From Anniella stebbinsi (lineage: Eukaryota; Chordata; Lepidosauria; Squamata; Anniellidae): a stretch of DNA of 64,000 nucleotides. Shown here piece by piece: positions 13,354 through 25,782 of the stretch (position 1 is the stretch's first letter; the number at the start of each line of letters is the position of its first letter). The notes under the pieces were generated by a model. It was given only the letters and a program-made list of their open reading frames with translations, made no database searches and had not been told where the DNA came from. The position numbers and the translations under genes are program-made. The DNA lies in NCBI GenBank assembly GCA_029215795.1, contig JARDYH010000005.1, positions 37,020,001 through 37,084,000 on the forward strand, given 5' to 3'.

Positions 13354-13884
13354 TGTTATTATTTTGTCTCCAGTAGTGGCAGCACCTCCCTAGGGCTTCT
13401 TATGCCTCTTCCCACCCACCCCAGTTCTTGTTAGCCCACTTGGTCCCATAAAAGATTTGATAGGTAAGACAAGACTTTCTTGGAACAAGAATCTGAAAAC
13501 TCAGTCTGCCACTGTGCTGGGCTTCCTGCTTCTCCCTCAGCCTCCCCAGAGGATTTTAAACTAAGGAAGGCCCCCGCTCTCAACCCTTTATCATCTTTGA
13601 CCTCACAAGAACCCTGTGTTACTATTGTTCCTATCTTACAAATGGGGAACCAAGGATTATCTCCCTAAGTAATTTGTGAGGCAAATGTGCGACACGTGAG
13701 CCTTTAGTGCCTGTGTTGTGTGTCACTTAGGTGAGACAATTGAATTGAAGAGTGAATTTCAGCAGGGGGCTATTGGCTGTTGCTCTAACGTTTCTTTTTC
13801 CATAAACAATCATTGAAGGCTAAACCACAGCTCCATTCTGTCAAATCGTATTGCAACTGCATGAAATGTTCCCAGCTATTGGTT

Positions 13885-13995
13885 TCATGTACCGCAGCTG
13901 GTGCAGCTGCGTTAGACATGCGATGTAAATACTTGGTGGTTGCTATTCCTTTTGTTCTGTGTCTGCAACTTCCCAGAAATGTCTGGCTAGAGCAG
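13885..13995 (+). repeat. Dispersed repeat, class unknown (pair with 15008)
   Basis: The segment 'catgtaccgcagctggtgca', then 'gtaaatacttggtg', 'tggttgctattcctttt' and 'gttctgtgtctgca' recurs at 15008-15130 in the same orientation with substitutions. I cannot assign it to a named family. Confidence 0.55.
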
Positions 13996-15007
13996 GGTCT
14001 ATGTGAAAAGGTAACATACTTGCAAATGTGTCTGCTGATGGAATGTTTTCCATTGGCGGCAAGAAGAGAGCCCATGCTCACCCACCATTTGCTTTGAAGA
14101 TGTCTTCTAGAAAAGCAATATATAAATATTTTACATAGGTCAGTAAACCACACTCCATGCCTAAATTCAACAGTTCTGACTTGGACATTAGTATGTAACA
14201 GTATTTATGAAGATATAGCTCTGGAGCTTGTTCAAGGACAGGAATCAACATGCGACAAAGCTCTTCACATCTTGAATCCTGTCCTTGAAAATAAAGTTCA
14301 GCTGTCTTGAATACGCTCATTGTGGAAAGGCAGGATATACATGGTTTTAATAAAATAGATAGTTGGAAGTGCCTTTCCACTTCTCCTCTGAGTGACTACA
14401 ACCATTAGGATTAGAGGTGACCTCCAGGACAACAGGTATGAAGGTCTCCCATTCTTAGAAATCAAGCTGTGGTCTGACTGTTGGTTCAAACTGTGGCCAG
14501 AAATTCCTCTCTGCTTTTTAACCAGTACTTATTGCAGCAAAGCCTACAAACCTTGGTGGCCAAAACATTCTCAGCACACCATCTAGGTGCAATACGATAC
14601 ATCTGTTAGGACTTCTCACGCTCAGCAAAATCCCTCTTATTCTCCAAGAGATCATCCTCATGTTGAGGGAAGTCCTTTTTCCTTTAATGTCTTAAGGCAG
14701 GCGCAGTTAGTATGACCATTTGCAGAGGGTGGCTCTGCCCTGTTTCATTAGCTGATCATGTATAAAAAAACCTCTTCTTTTTTCAAATGTGTACTGTTAC
14801 TGGGCTTCACCCCAAACAGAACAAACCCTTTAGTGATCCATCTTCAACATTTTCATTAGTTCAATTTGAGCTATGGGGACTCTATTTGATACAAAGGTTG
14901 AACAGATGGTATTTACAAGAATTGTAAGTAAGCCGCACTGTGACACTGACTTTAAAAGTGTGTTGCGGATGGGGACGACAGTAACCCCCACACATACAGT
15001 GTTTATG

Positions 15008-15130
15008 AACCACATGTACCACAGCTGGTGCAGTTGAGTTGGACATGGGACGTAAATAGGTGCTCTAACTGGTGGTTGCTATTCCCTTTTGTTCTGTGTC
15101 TGCACTTCCCTGAAATGCATGTAGGGATAG
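15008..15130 (+). repeat. Dispersed repeat, class unknown (pair with 13885)
   Basis: Second copy of the repeat at 13885-13995, with about 12 extra bases ('gtgctctaac' region) before the shared 'tggtggttgctattcc' block. It lies about 400 bp upstream of the zinc finger 4 exon. Confidence 0.55.
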
Positions 15131-15527
15131 GGGCTTTGAATAATAAAATTAAAGCCAGAGGATAATATGCTATCAGGGACTTTGCTGCCATCCTGACTTC
15201 CTCCCATCTTTCCCTGGAGAACCAGGGTGGGGGGACTGCGCGGGATAGGGGGTTCTTTTTCTCACTGGTTTCTGATAGAGGAAAATGGAAGGAGAAAAGG
15301 GACTGATCTGTTCACAAAGGGGTTTGTGTGTGTTTTGATGGCTGTTCTTAGGAAAGCATCCATTTGTCCCTGTCTCTTTCCATCCCTATGGCTTCAGGCA
15401 GGATGTCAACCCTTCCCAGATCTTGCTGACTCGTAGGTCGCTGCAGTGGTTCAAGAAATGTATGAGTCTGCTTACAGGACTCTTTTTTGTTTTTGTTTTG
15501 TTTCCGCTCTAGTCTCCTCCCCCACAG

Positions 15528-15662
15528 TTGGCAAGCCCTACAAATGTAACTATTGTGGCCGCAGCTACAAGCAGCAAAGCACGTTGGAAGAGCACAAGGA
15601 ACGCTGTCACAACTACCTGCAGAGTCTTAACACTGAACCACAGTCGCTGGCTGGCCAGCAAG
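15528..15662 (+). CDS. IKZF4: IKZF4 exon encoding zinc finger 4
   Basis: This 135-bp exon begins after CACAG and ends at a strong donor (CAAG|GTAAGT). The first two bases complete a valine codon begun in the previous exon, giving the family-typical junction THS-VGKP. It encodes the last N-terminal finger, C2H2 with a [21 protein letters not shown] core, followed by a HNYLQSL segment and the start of a variable linker. In the family this fourth finger modulates DNA-site choice. The phases at both ends (split after base 1) match the flanking exons. Confidence 0.92.
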
Positions 15663-16195
15663 GTAAGTCTGCTGCCAGGCTGGGTCAGGCAACGCTGATC
15701 AGAGTGTTATATACTTACAGATGGGAAGCTCTGCAAATATCCAAATAGACTAGCAGGGTCAGTGGGGATGACCCACAGTCCACATTGGCTACTGCAACAC
15801 GAAATCCATGTCCTAGTTGGTAGGTCCCTCCTCTTTGTGATGCCTTTCCCCTGCCTTCTGGTTTAATGCTACAGTCACTACCGTGAGTTTTTGTCTGTTT
15901 CAGGAGCAGTCAATAACTTGGTAGTAGGGGCTGGAATCCCATTTCTAGGACAGGTGAAAATTGGGGTTTAGTGACTAAAACCTGTAGGATCTAAACGGGA
16001 TGATCATGGTCCCAAGCAACAGGATCTATATGGACTGGATTAAATTTAGCATTAGGAGCCAGTTATGGTGACTTTCTCTCCCAGCGAGCCATTTGTATCT
16101 TGCTAGTTTCATAACATGGTCCAGACCCTTAAAAGGGATGGGGCAGAATTACTCCAGGCAGTCAAAAATAAACCCCATTTTTGTTTCCTTACCAG

Positions 16196-16327
16196 GTGAC
16201 GAGATGCGAGACTTGGAGATGGTGCCGGACTCCATGCTTCACTCCTCAGCTGACCGGCCAACCTTCATTGACCGACTGGCAAACAGCATCACCAAACGAA
16301 AACGCTCCACACCTCAGAAATTTGTGG
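16196..16327 (+). CDS. IKZF4: IKZF4 linker exon with basic KRKR motif
   Basis: This 132-bp exon lies between an acceptor ending TTACCAG and the donor GTAAGG. It encodes DEMRDLEMVPDSM, then a strongly conserved Ikaros-family block DRPTFIDRLANSI-TKRKRSTPQKFVG. The basic KRKR is a plausible nuclear localisation signal (inference). Both ends split a glycine codon after its first base, so it joins the exons on either side in frame. Confidence 0.92.
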
Positions 16328-16420
16328 GTAAGGTGTTTTCCCTCCATTCCTAGAAGGAAGGGCTGGAGATGGTGACAGGATATTACGGCTCTTGATGCTG
16401 ATGGCTGCTGTATAATAGCA

Positions 16421-16560
16421 GGCATGTACAACTTAAGTTCCCTCCCCCCCACACACACACATGTTTTGGCCTCCCATGATACCTCACCATTGGTTATGCT
16501 GGCTAAGGTTGATGAGAGTTGTAGTCCAAAACATCTGGAGGGCCACAAGTTGCCCATCTC
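16421..16560. repeat. Dispersed hairpin repeat (copy 2)
   Basis: Copy of the hairpin family in the last IKZF4 intron. The right half is well preserved ('gagagttgtagtccaaaaca', then 'ctggagggcc'). The left half is disrupted by a C-rich and CA-rich run near 16441-16462. Confidence 0.6.
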
Positions 16561-17167
16561 TATGTCATAGGCTTTCTTGAGTGTTCTTCTGTGTTCAGTC
16601 AGGTTTTCAACCCCACCAGCTTTTAGCACACCTCTCCCTGCCAGATCCCATAATTGGATAGGGAATCCCTCTCCCAGCAGCAAAATGGTAGCTACCTCTA
16701 GAGTGGAATTTGACAGCCATTTTATGTTTCTGGAGTAGCTGCTATTAGAGGGATTTGGCTTCATGTCATGCCCAGAACTATACTAGAGTATGGCAACATC
16801 ACCAGAAATCAACAAGGAAATACTGATAGGTGCAAACTGGAATCACAACTCAAGATGTGTGAAACTCAAGGAGCGTAGAATCTCAAGAAGCATGGAATCG
16901 AGTATGAAACCATTGTCTATTACATTATTTGTGAGTTTGGGGGGGGGGGGGGTTAAGGCTTTTTAGGAAGGAGGCTTTTTACATCCAATCCAGGGCAGAC
17001 TCAGAGTTGAGTGCTATCTGTTGATTGCTGCATCCAGGTATTTCTTTGCAGGGCTCTTGTCCAAGGGCTCTGCTGCCACCTGCTCTGCTTGTCTTGTCAT
17101 CATAATATGCTCATTATCTGACTGTAGAAGGACTGTGTATATTGATACTGTTTATCTGTTGCCTTAG

Positions 17168-17916
17168 GAGAGAAGCAGATGCGATTTGGCCTCTCCGACA
17201 TGGCATTTGATGTCAACTCCAGCTTTGAGAAGGATGTGGAGATGGTGGCTGCCCACCATCCCATGGACACTAGCTTTGGCAGTTCACTGTCATTCGTGGG
17301 GGCAGAACACTTGCGGCCCCTCAGACTCCCACCCACGAACTGCATCTCTGAGATCACGCCTGTCATCAGTTCTGTCTACACTCAAATCCAGCCCCTCCCA
17401 GGGAGGCTGGAAATAGCAGGAAACCGGGAAGCTGCTGAAGTCCATGAGGATCTTCCTGATGGGACGCAGATTGTGTACCGGGCATCACGGGAGCCGAGTA
17501 TGGTATCGCCTAGCAACGGTTGCCAGGATTCCACAGACACTGAGAGCATCCACGAGGAGAGAGGCTCACAGCAGCCGCTGCTGCCCATCATTGGGAACTG
17601 CACCAGCAGCCGGCAGAGTCCGGCCTACGCCAAAGAGGACCCAAAACTGCAAGAGGGCATCATCCCCACCACTACTCGGTCAACTCCCAGCTCAGCCAAA
17701 GAAGCCCTGCGAGTGGTGAATGATGAAGGGGAACAGGTCAAAGCCTTCAAATGCGAGCACTGCCGGATCTTATTCTTAGACCATGTCATGTTCACCATCC
17801 ATATGGGCTGCCACGGCTTCAGAGACCCTTTTGAATGCAACATCTGTGGCTATCATAGCCAAGATCGGTACGAGTTCTCCTCCCACATAGTGCGAGGGGA
17901 GCATAAAGTAGGCTAA
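17168..17916 (+). CDS. IKZF4: IKZF4 terminal coding exon with C-terminal dimerisation fingers
   Basis: The exon starts after TTAG at 17164-17167 and stays open to a TAA stop at 17914-17916, adding 248 complete codons. It opens with the conserved GEKQMRF motif that continues the KFVG of the previous exon. A long, serine- and proline-rich middle region follows. The exon ends with the two C-terminal Ikaros fingers: CEHCRILFLDHVMFTIHMGC-H and CNICGYHSQDRYEFSSHI, then REGEH-type termination (RGEHKVG). In the family these fingers form homo- and heterodimers with other Ikaros proteins. All four exons here give about 394 residues, the C-terminal two thirds of a protein of about 585 residues in human. 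No frameshift or missing finger residue is seen. Confidence 0.95.
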
Positions 17917-19706
17917 CCCTAAACTCTCTCTCCCCTCTAGTCCCTCCTTCCCCGTCTCTAGTGCTCCATCCTTGTTAGGCATGGAACTGTCCATTTCTTT
18001 TGTACTCCTTTGCACTGACTTTGGCTAAAAAAGAGAAATATTAAAAAAAAAAAAACCCTAACTTTAAAAAAAAAAATCCAGCAAACTTGAGACGGGGAGG
18101 AGCTCATAACATTTTGCCTTTTCTATGTGTGTTATTTAAATACTGTTAATTGATTTAAAATTCTTTTGTGCTTTTCTCTCCCACGTAGTTATTTATTAAC
18201 CTTTCTTTCTCTATTTTATTGGTAAGCCTTTTCTTTCAGTCATTTCACAGGGACTCTCTCCATCAAGGGATACGTAAGCTGCTGGTGTATATCAGCAACA
18301 TACTTGTGACTTTAAGGTTTAAGTCTCTTCCTCCTCCTCTTCCATTTAAAGTTTCTTTGGGCTTCTTTTTGTTTCAGTACAGGTATCTATGTCAAGCCAC
18401 CATGTCAGACATAAAGAACCTCAGATCAGGTGCTAAAATATTATAGAACTTCCCCCGTTCAAGGGGCTAGGAAAGCCACAACTTGAGTTACACTGAGTTG
18501 GTAGATGACAGGAAGAACTGCATATACCCTTTTTTATGGGTGTCTGTGAAATGGAGCATAGAAAGGTATCCAACTAGGAACCTTCTGGTCCCAAGAACTC
18601 AATACCTCTGTGCTTCTGCTTACAACAGCTTTCAACTGAAATGTGCTATCTCCTCTATTGAGGCCCAGGTGGGGTGGCAAATTTTGTATCTGGTGAAGAT
18701 GAAGGGGCTGCAGCGCCACCTATTTGAAGGAGGGTGGTGAGCAATTTGTAGATGAAGTTTGCCTGTGTGCTGCCTTTCAGATTCAACTGAGGATCAGCAT
18801 TAGGAAAGCAAATGCTGTTTCTGGTTAGCATTCTCTGGTTAAGGCTATGTTCTGCTTCCTAGCTGTTAAGAATCTGGGATGTCCTCCTGCAAGGACATGT
18901 TTGGTGTCCCTGTCAGTCAGCCTGGCCTTCTCTCCAGGAAGGTTGTCTGAGCTGACGTCCTCTGAGCTTTCTTTTCGTAGCTCTGACAGAGCCATTCTTG
19001 CTGGAGGCTTTGAAGGTGTAAGCCTCGACCCTTGGGGGAGTGTCTGTCCATGACTCCTCTCTACAAAAGCATGTTGCTTCATCGTAGAGGAAGTTGCAAA
19101 CAGGACATTGTTGGCCAGGATGCGATTCCCTAGGAGACATGATCAAGGGACTTTCAATAGGAGGCAAGAAAGATGCTAGTGACAACCTCTATGTAGTCGG
19201 CTTAGCAACTTGTCTTGTAGCTACTAGGAATAGGACGGGTACTAGTGAGAACCTTTGTGGAGTCAGCATAGCAACCTCTTGCAACTACTAGAGTATAGAA
19301 GTTCTAGCCCTGCCACTTCCTCTTGTTGTTCCGGTGCCTAATGTCTGTCTCTCCAGTCAGTTTCCCAGGAATTGGTTACCGCAGAGCAACTTACGATTTG
19401 ATTGCTTAGATTCCCAATGGATATGGCTGTGTTTTGTTGGCACAGATCAGTCATGAGCCTTAGAGATCTGTGCTCAGAAAGCATGTACTTTTTGGACCCA
19501 TTAGCAAGATCTGACAGCAGCAGTTGTGTGGTGGAAGGCCTGTGTCTTATCTGTCTGTGGAAAAGCACACACTGCTCATCCAAAACCAAGGTGATGCATG
19601 TTTTGCAGTGTTTCTCTTTGAGAGGAATCTCTGCCCAGGGCAGAGCAGGAAATGATTTATAGGCTGATTTGCTATAATGGCATAGGAAAAAAAAAGGTGC
19701 AGAGAA

Positions 19707-19838
19707 GCCTTCCCCAACCTGGTGCCCTTCAGAACATTGGACTGCAACTCCCATCATTCCCAGCCATCATGGCAGGACTCTGGGATAATGGGCATTGCAG
19801 TCCAACATATCTGGCAGGCACAAGATTGGGAAAGCTGG
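19707..19838. repeat. Dispersed hairpin repeat (copy 3), in the IKZF4 3'UTR
   Basis: It has a clear two-armed structure: 'ccttccccaacctggtgccc' at the left; 'ggactgcaactcccatcat' and 'gggcattgcagtccaacat' in the arms; and 'aagattgggaaagctgg' at the right. Confidence 0.75.
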
Positions 19839-22423
19839 CTTAGAGCAACTGCTGGCAAAATCCATCTGCTGGTAGGTCAACCGAGTGACATTAGTCCCCC
19901 CAAGGTCGCGGTACCAGAGAGGGCCATTGGTTTCTCTAAGGTGGTTCTTGTAGGAACACCTTGCTTTGTGTACTTTAGTGTCTTAAAGCCTTGACTACCG
20001 TGAAGGGCTGAAACCTCCATTCAATCGCGTGGTTGAAGATTGCTGCTGGTAGTGGACCATAAGCAAAGGTGGTAACTCCACTTGTCAAGGTTATGCAGTC
20101 ATTCCGACCAATCAAAGCAGAAAACGTATTGATACTTGCTCTTAAGAGCATAATCACCAAACGAGAAGGCTCATATGCTGAGGTTGCCATTCTCCAAGGC
20201 TTGGTCCCTCGTCTCAGCATCTCAGCCTTACCAGAAACACTTCACCTGACAGAAAGGGGTGGATATAAAGTTTAAACTGTCTTTCTAGTCTAAGATGGAC
20301 AAAGGATGTAGCAAGGAGGAGAGTGCTCATGATTTTAAGTCAATGCCCGTAATGCATAAAATAACTTGCTCAACAGCAGCCAGCAAACTGCTTCCTTGTG
20401 GGATAAACCAAAGGCTGTTCTTTTTCTACTAAAAAAAACAAAACCTCAAGTTGCATCATTGTGTTTGTTTCCACCTCCTTATTCCTTTCTGAGATGTGAA
20501 ATGCTTTTTTTTAAAGAACAGACAGGCTTGCTTAACTGGAAAGGCCTTGCTGAATGGGATATTTTGAGAAATTAGTTAAAGTGGGAGACGGGGAGGGGGG
20601 AATGACACAGCTCCCTTTAAATAGTTGTATTTCTTAAAAGCTCTTAGTTTTTTCTGGTACAAAGTCACTTTGCCCCTTCTTCTCTCTCACTTGGGTTCAG
20701 CATACGAATGGTATCTTCTAGACTCAGAAGGCATTTTGAGCTGGTTCCAGCAATGTATATTGTAGCTTCAGCAGATGAGGGGAGAATGGGCTATTAAAGT
20801 CCTTGTCATTCTGATTACCATTGTGCAATACAAATGAAACATGTTGGGAGACTTTGCCAAATTGGTGAGGGGGCTCAAGAGGCCAGTTCTTGTATTTTTG
20901 AATGAGGATTGTACTTCCTGAAATTTCGTATGCCGTAAGGTAAAGGATTTTGATTCTCTTTTTTAAAGCACTCATATCTCATATTGATGTATATTTAAAG
21001 TATTCAGCACATTTTGTGATTGTTAATCCAAAGGGCCCATTCACCCGACATACTTTTCCCCACAATAATTCCCAAAATGTGGGTACATATTACAGTTTGT
21101 GGTGTGAATAAAACTTCCCACTGGCGGCTCTACACATGGCAGTTCTGTCCTGGGAGGTGTCATGGGGAGGGGACATCTCCTGTGATTAGGAAAGGTCATA
21201 TGAACCAGACCTTAGACATTGTACTTTTGAATGTTTTAACTTCATACTGCTCTAAAGGTTAGGATTTCTTCTACTACAGAACTTACAAATATTAAGGTTT
21301 AGGTCAGATTGACACCAGTAGCTTGGTAAGATGATAACCATGTTGAATGAATGGACTCAAGGTGTTATGCAAGTATTTTGTTTGTGCCCCCAGAAATCTG
21401 AGAGAGCATATCTGAAAGCTCCTTCTCAGTTACTTTTAAAATACACAGGTAGGCACTCTGGAAAGCTTGTCCGTAGATCTGTGAAAGCAGGATGTTGGAA
21501 ATCGAATGTACACTTACTGCATGTGATAAAATAACTGAAAGATGATTTCCAAAGTAAAAAAATGTGCTGCTCACTCAGTGACTGTTTCGGCCCATTCTGC
21601 AAGTGTGCATAAGTTGTTGTTTTTAAAGAAAGCTACTTCAAAACAAATTGTCAACATATTTTTCCAGGGACAGCCTAATGGGCCAGTATTTTATATTCTC
21701 ATATCCTGCTTATACGATTCTCCCTAGAAAAGTTACATGATTAGTTCTGGTAATGTAGCCTGCTCATATAAGTGCATTTGGTGAAAGTCTTAAAAACATT
21801 TGTCATCAGATCATCCAGTGTTACAGTGGTATTACATCTCTGAAAGAAGATGTTTACACATCTTCAGATACAGGCAGGGTTATGTTTATAAACAGTAATG
21901 AGAATAGCAATCCCTAAACTCAACTGTGTGCATGTTTCTTTTCAGTGTGGATCTAAGCCTAGATATGCAGTAGTCACTCCCCAGTTTTATTAGTAGAATT
22001 TGTCCCTGTAGGATCTGACTAAACAGCACCTGCCCTCTAGGTACATGAAGCTTTCTTGACCTCTTTCTAGACCTTTTAAGGCCTCTACTCCAGTGTATTT
22101 TGGGTAAAACCCATGTATCTTAATTGGAAAGCATTATTTTGTCCATAATACCAAAGCATAAGAAAATGAGTAGTTATGAAGCTCTCCAGCCAAGCCCCCA
22201 ATTTTCCATGGAAAGGGTACAATTCCCCCCCCCCCCCCCAGACTTTGGCTACATAAACACAGATGTAATTATTTTTGCCTATATTTTAAGCAGAACTGGA
22301 AATAAAGCATAGAGCAACATTTGCATCTACTTTCTCTCCACTTAGTAAATCAGCTGCATAGAGCAAATAGGGACTTTGAAAAATAAATGCTCTGAAAAAT
22401 TGAGCTTGTGAGAGAGACACCAT

Positions 22424-22905
22424 GACCTGGTTCACACATAATGTGCTAGCCCGTTGTTTATTTAACCCACAGTTAAATCATGGTTTCTTGTCCCACCCAG
22501 GGTTTGTCTGGCAAATGAGTGAACAAACTGTGGTGGGGGGTTTTAATCCCTGGGTTGTTTCCCTCCTCCAACCACTCCCTCCCTGTATCCCAAATGCCTT
22601 TGTTGCACCCTAGTACTGGCATACTGACCTATTGGGTTTTTTAACTGCTCTATCGCCACCTCTGTAGCCTGGCAAAACAATCCATGAACAAACCAAGGTT
22701 CTGTGTTCTCATGTAATGACAACCACTGGTTTAAGTGATCCAGAGTATGGAGTTGAACTCAACAACAGTCCATGGGTTCTCTTTCTGGGTTGTTCATGGT
22801 TAAAAAACCATGTCTTATTAGCAAGTCTGGGTTTAGTATCACGACAACCCAGAATTCACAACCCATACCATGGTTTAGCATTATGTGTGAACCCAGCCCA
22901 AGATT
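22424..22905. mobile_element. Palindromic MITE, about 480 bp, in the IKZF4 3'UTR
   Basis: The ends 'cctggttcacacataatg' and 'cattatgtgtgaacccagcc' are inverted repeats. They match the ends of the element at 11058. Internal blocks such as 'catggtttcttgtcccaccc' have weaker complements ('ccatggttt'). No coding capacity. Confidence 0.7.
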
Positions 22906-24183
22906 ATGGAGTTGAGTTTTGCTAAGAATCTATCCTTTTGAATTCTGAATTCTAGAAGAGATTCTTAATGTACTTTCCCCCCATGTGAGATAAGAATTCT
23001 TTCCAGCTCCAACAGACAAAATTCTGGGAAGATGCATCATTTTTTTTTCCAATGCAGAGACTTATATTGCTGTCAAACCAGTATAAATGTAACTTGAATG
23101 GCTGACTGGATAAACTTTCGTCTTGATTCATTTGTCAAGAAATGGAGGCATTCCTGGCATATAACATTGGGAAGAAAATATACTTGTGAAGCTTTCCTTG
23201 TTGCATTTTTACACCATTTTTTTCTGATACAAGTATGAATCTTTGACACACACACAACTTTAATAGGAGAATCAGCTTTCATTGTTGGATACTGACACCT
23301 TGACAGTCAAAGATGGCCCTTAAGTGCTTGGCTTCAGTTGACAGAAACACTGATAAATTAAAGCACCTAAAGTGTCATTTTTACTGCTGGTTTTTTTTTT
23401 AAAACAACAACAACAAAAACAACTATCCCTTTGTGCCTCCATATAAGCCCACATGTAGATTTTTTTTTAAAAAAATTGCTTCTTGTTTCTTGGGGGAATA
23501 AATCTGTTCTCTGCAGAAACGTTTTGGGTGTTTTTTTTAAAAAAATGGACATATTAGGGAGTTCTAGCGCTAAAGATGTCCAGAATATCACTATTGAACT
23601 ATATTTACTGCACTGTGGAATGGTACTAAACTCTCTTAACCCTGCTTCTATGATGAATCAGGGAGCAAGAATCCTGTTTTGGACTTCACGTCTTACCTCC
23701 TGCTCTCCCCTTTTGTGAAAATGAAAACAGGTTTGTTTTTAGAGAAACAAAGCTCTGAAATTTCTAAGAAACCAGTGTTCCTTTTTATTTTTGCTTTCAC
23801 CTGTATGAAGAGCCTAAAAAACAAATGTAGGAATTTTGTAAAACTCCAGGTCTCTTTAACTTGTGTAAATATATATATTTTTTAACCAGATGTATGAAGA
23901 ACAAAACGATGTGCAATATCCCCAACCTGCTACAATATCCTTCTCTTCTTTCTAACAAGCTTTCATTTGTATATTGTTACTGGGTTTGCTGGTGTCACGC
24001 TCTTCCTCCCCCCCTTTTTTGTTTTTGTTTTTTTGGGTGGGGTTAAACTTGCTTTTAAATAAAAGAAAAACCTCTTACTGCAAAAGCTTTTTTGTATCTG
24101 TAATATATTGTAAGTACATATTTGTGTAATGGAGATTATACTACTGTTAAGTTTTGTACTGTACTGGCTGAAGGTCTGTTATA

Positions 24184-24189
24184 AATAAA
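24184..24189 (+). terminator. IKZF4: IKZF4 distal polyadenylation signal
   Basis: AATAAA within 'ataaataaacatgag', followed within about 20-40 bases by a GT- and CT-rich stretch ('gtctgggctctggctgtcc'). Beyond it the character changes to repeat-rich intergenic DNA. Confidence 0.55.
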
Positions 24190-25489
24190 CATGAGTAATT
24201 TAACAGTCTGGGCTCTGGCTGTCCTTAACTATATTATGGTCTGTCTTTATGCTGACTTGGATTCTTAGATCAGTCCCCCGATACTGCCATGATGATGCCT
24301 TCACACAGGTACAGGCTATTTCATCCATGTCACCAGAGTGAATCGATGGGCACGCATGCGGTTCTGCTGCCAAAAAAATAAACAGTACAACCCTTTAGGG
24401 AGGACAGACTCTCTGTTCCAAAGAGAGATGCCTTATCCTAAATATACCGAATTACCAAGTGCCTAAAGCTGTAACGCTTCAGACAAGGACGCGATGCCTG
24501 CCTGGGTATGTCTGATTGTCAGTTTGTACTGTAAGGGCAGGCAGACATGTACTGGCCATAGGAATCACAGTTGTGTAGTATTAGAAAAGGGCCAATTTGG
24601 TCTCTCAAGAAAAAAAACAAGTTCTCATGATACAAGAATAAATTTGTTGATGAAAACCATGTGCTTTTTGTCAATAAATGTATCCTTGAATTCTGAGAAT
24701 CTGCTTCTCTTCTTGGTGTACCTACTTTGGATGCTGACCTCCATCCATCTTATTCGATCTTGGTATCTCCACATCCTAAGTCTTATTACCTAACCAATTC
24801 TACCAGGTGGAAAGTACTATCACCTGTGTAAGGGAAGGCTACGCCTTAGGAAGTAAAGTGTGAGTTTCTTCCTGTGACATCCTTATATAGTTGAGTAATT
24901 TCTCTAGGGCTGCCCACCCTCTTAAGGGCATGTACTTGGTAGGGCCACAGCACAAACACCAAACTTCTCTGAATCAAGCAAACTACATTTTAATAGTTGA
25001 AACCAACCAACCAAAGGAACAAACTAGTTAAACTGTACTGCTAAAAGTGAGATTTAGTTGCAACAGATAGTAACCCCCACAACAGAGGCCATGCTTCCAG
25101 TAGCTATATTCTCCCCTCTGTTCTTCTAATACTACACTGAGCCCACTCAATCATCTCTTGTTACTTGATCAAGAACCCACATAGGGACTTCTGCTTTGTT
25201 AAATAACGGTCACATTTTTTAAATTTTGTATGGCACTTTATTCTCAGCTTTCTATTACATAAATGAAGCCTGACGCAACTATTGCTTAACCAACTTTTAT
25301 AGCAGCACATGTTTGTCCAGGCTTAAAAAATGTGGCAGGAGCTTCCAAACTCACCAACACGAGGATATCAGTTACAGAATTATGGACTTTTAAGGATTCA
25401 TTAGTGCTGGTATTTCCACAACTTTCTGGCAAGCCCCTTTGCTGTAGGTTTCCTCTTGACACAAAAGAAGCTAGAAACCCCAAACCCTA

Positions 25490-25610
25490 GCCCTCCCTAA
25501 CCTACTGCCTTTCAGATGTTTTGGGATACAACTCCCATCATCAATGGTCATTGTCTGGGGTTGATGGGATTTCTAAACCATCCGGAGATTATCGAGTTGG
25601 GAAGTCTTCC
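25490..25610. repeat. Dispersed hairpin repeat (copy 4)
   Basis: The left arm has 'cagatgttttgggatacaac' and 'tcccatcat'; the right arm is more decayed ('gatgggatttctaaaccatc', 'gagttgggaag'). Confidence 0.65.
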
Positions 25611-25648
25611 CCATAACCTTTAGTGTGCTCTTCCCATCCAACTAGAAC

Positions 25649-25782
25649 AGCCTTCCCAACATGGTGCCCTCTAGATGTTTTGGACTTCAGCTTCCATCAG
25701 CCCCAGCCAGGATGGCCAATGGTTAGGAGTTCTGGGACTTGTTGTTCAAAACATCTGGAGGGCACCAGCTGGAGAAGGCTGA
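25649..25782. repeat. Dispersed hairpin repeat (copy 5)
   Basis: Two-armed copy starting 'agccttcccaacatggtgcc' and ending 'acatctggagggcaccagct', then 'ggagaaggctg'. It lies only about 40 bp after copy 4, in the same orientation. Confidence 0.75.

Larger units (their letters stand above)
1941..15527 (+). other. IKZF4: IKZF4 intron of 13.6 kb
   Basis: Large intron between the finger 2-3 exon and the finger 4 exon. It opens with GTGGGT. The acceptor used is CACAG ending at 15527; an alternative AG at 15511-15512 would add residues not seen in the family. The intron holds SINEs, a CR1 copy split by an L2-like element, and several palindromic MITEs, listed separately. I see no other coding exon in it. 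Confidence 0.8.
17917..24210 (+). other. IKZF4: IKZF4 3' untranslated region
   Basis: No coding exon follows the stop. The sequence to about 24.2 kb is AT-rich, with poly-A and poly-T runs, and ends at an AATAAA followed by a GT-rich stretch. It contains a hairpin repeat at 19707 and a MITE at 22424. Earlier possible signals are AATAAA at 22301 and 24058, so shorter isoforms are possible. The extent is inferred and not proven by a transcript. Confidence 0.55.

Noticed and set aside
15511..15527. Upstream AG (15511-15512) as acceptor for the finger 4 exon
   Set aside because: It would add five residues and break the conserved THS-VGKP junction. The AG at 15526-15527 gives the family sequence and the right phase.
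18825..19185. Minus-strand open frames in the IKZF4 3'UTR with a CPVC motif
   Set aside because: There is only one cysteine pair, no finger architecture, no splice sites, and the region is within the presumed 3'UTR. Chance is the simplest reading.
19975..20220. Minus-strand open frame of 81 codons in the IKZF4 3'UTR
   Set aside because: It looks somewhat protein-like, but I do not recognise it, and there is no start context or exon structure.
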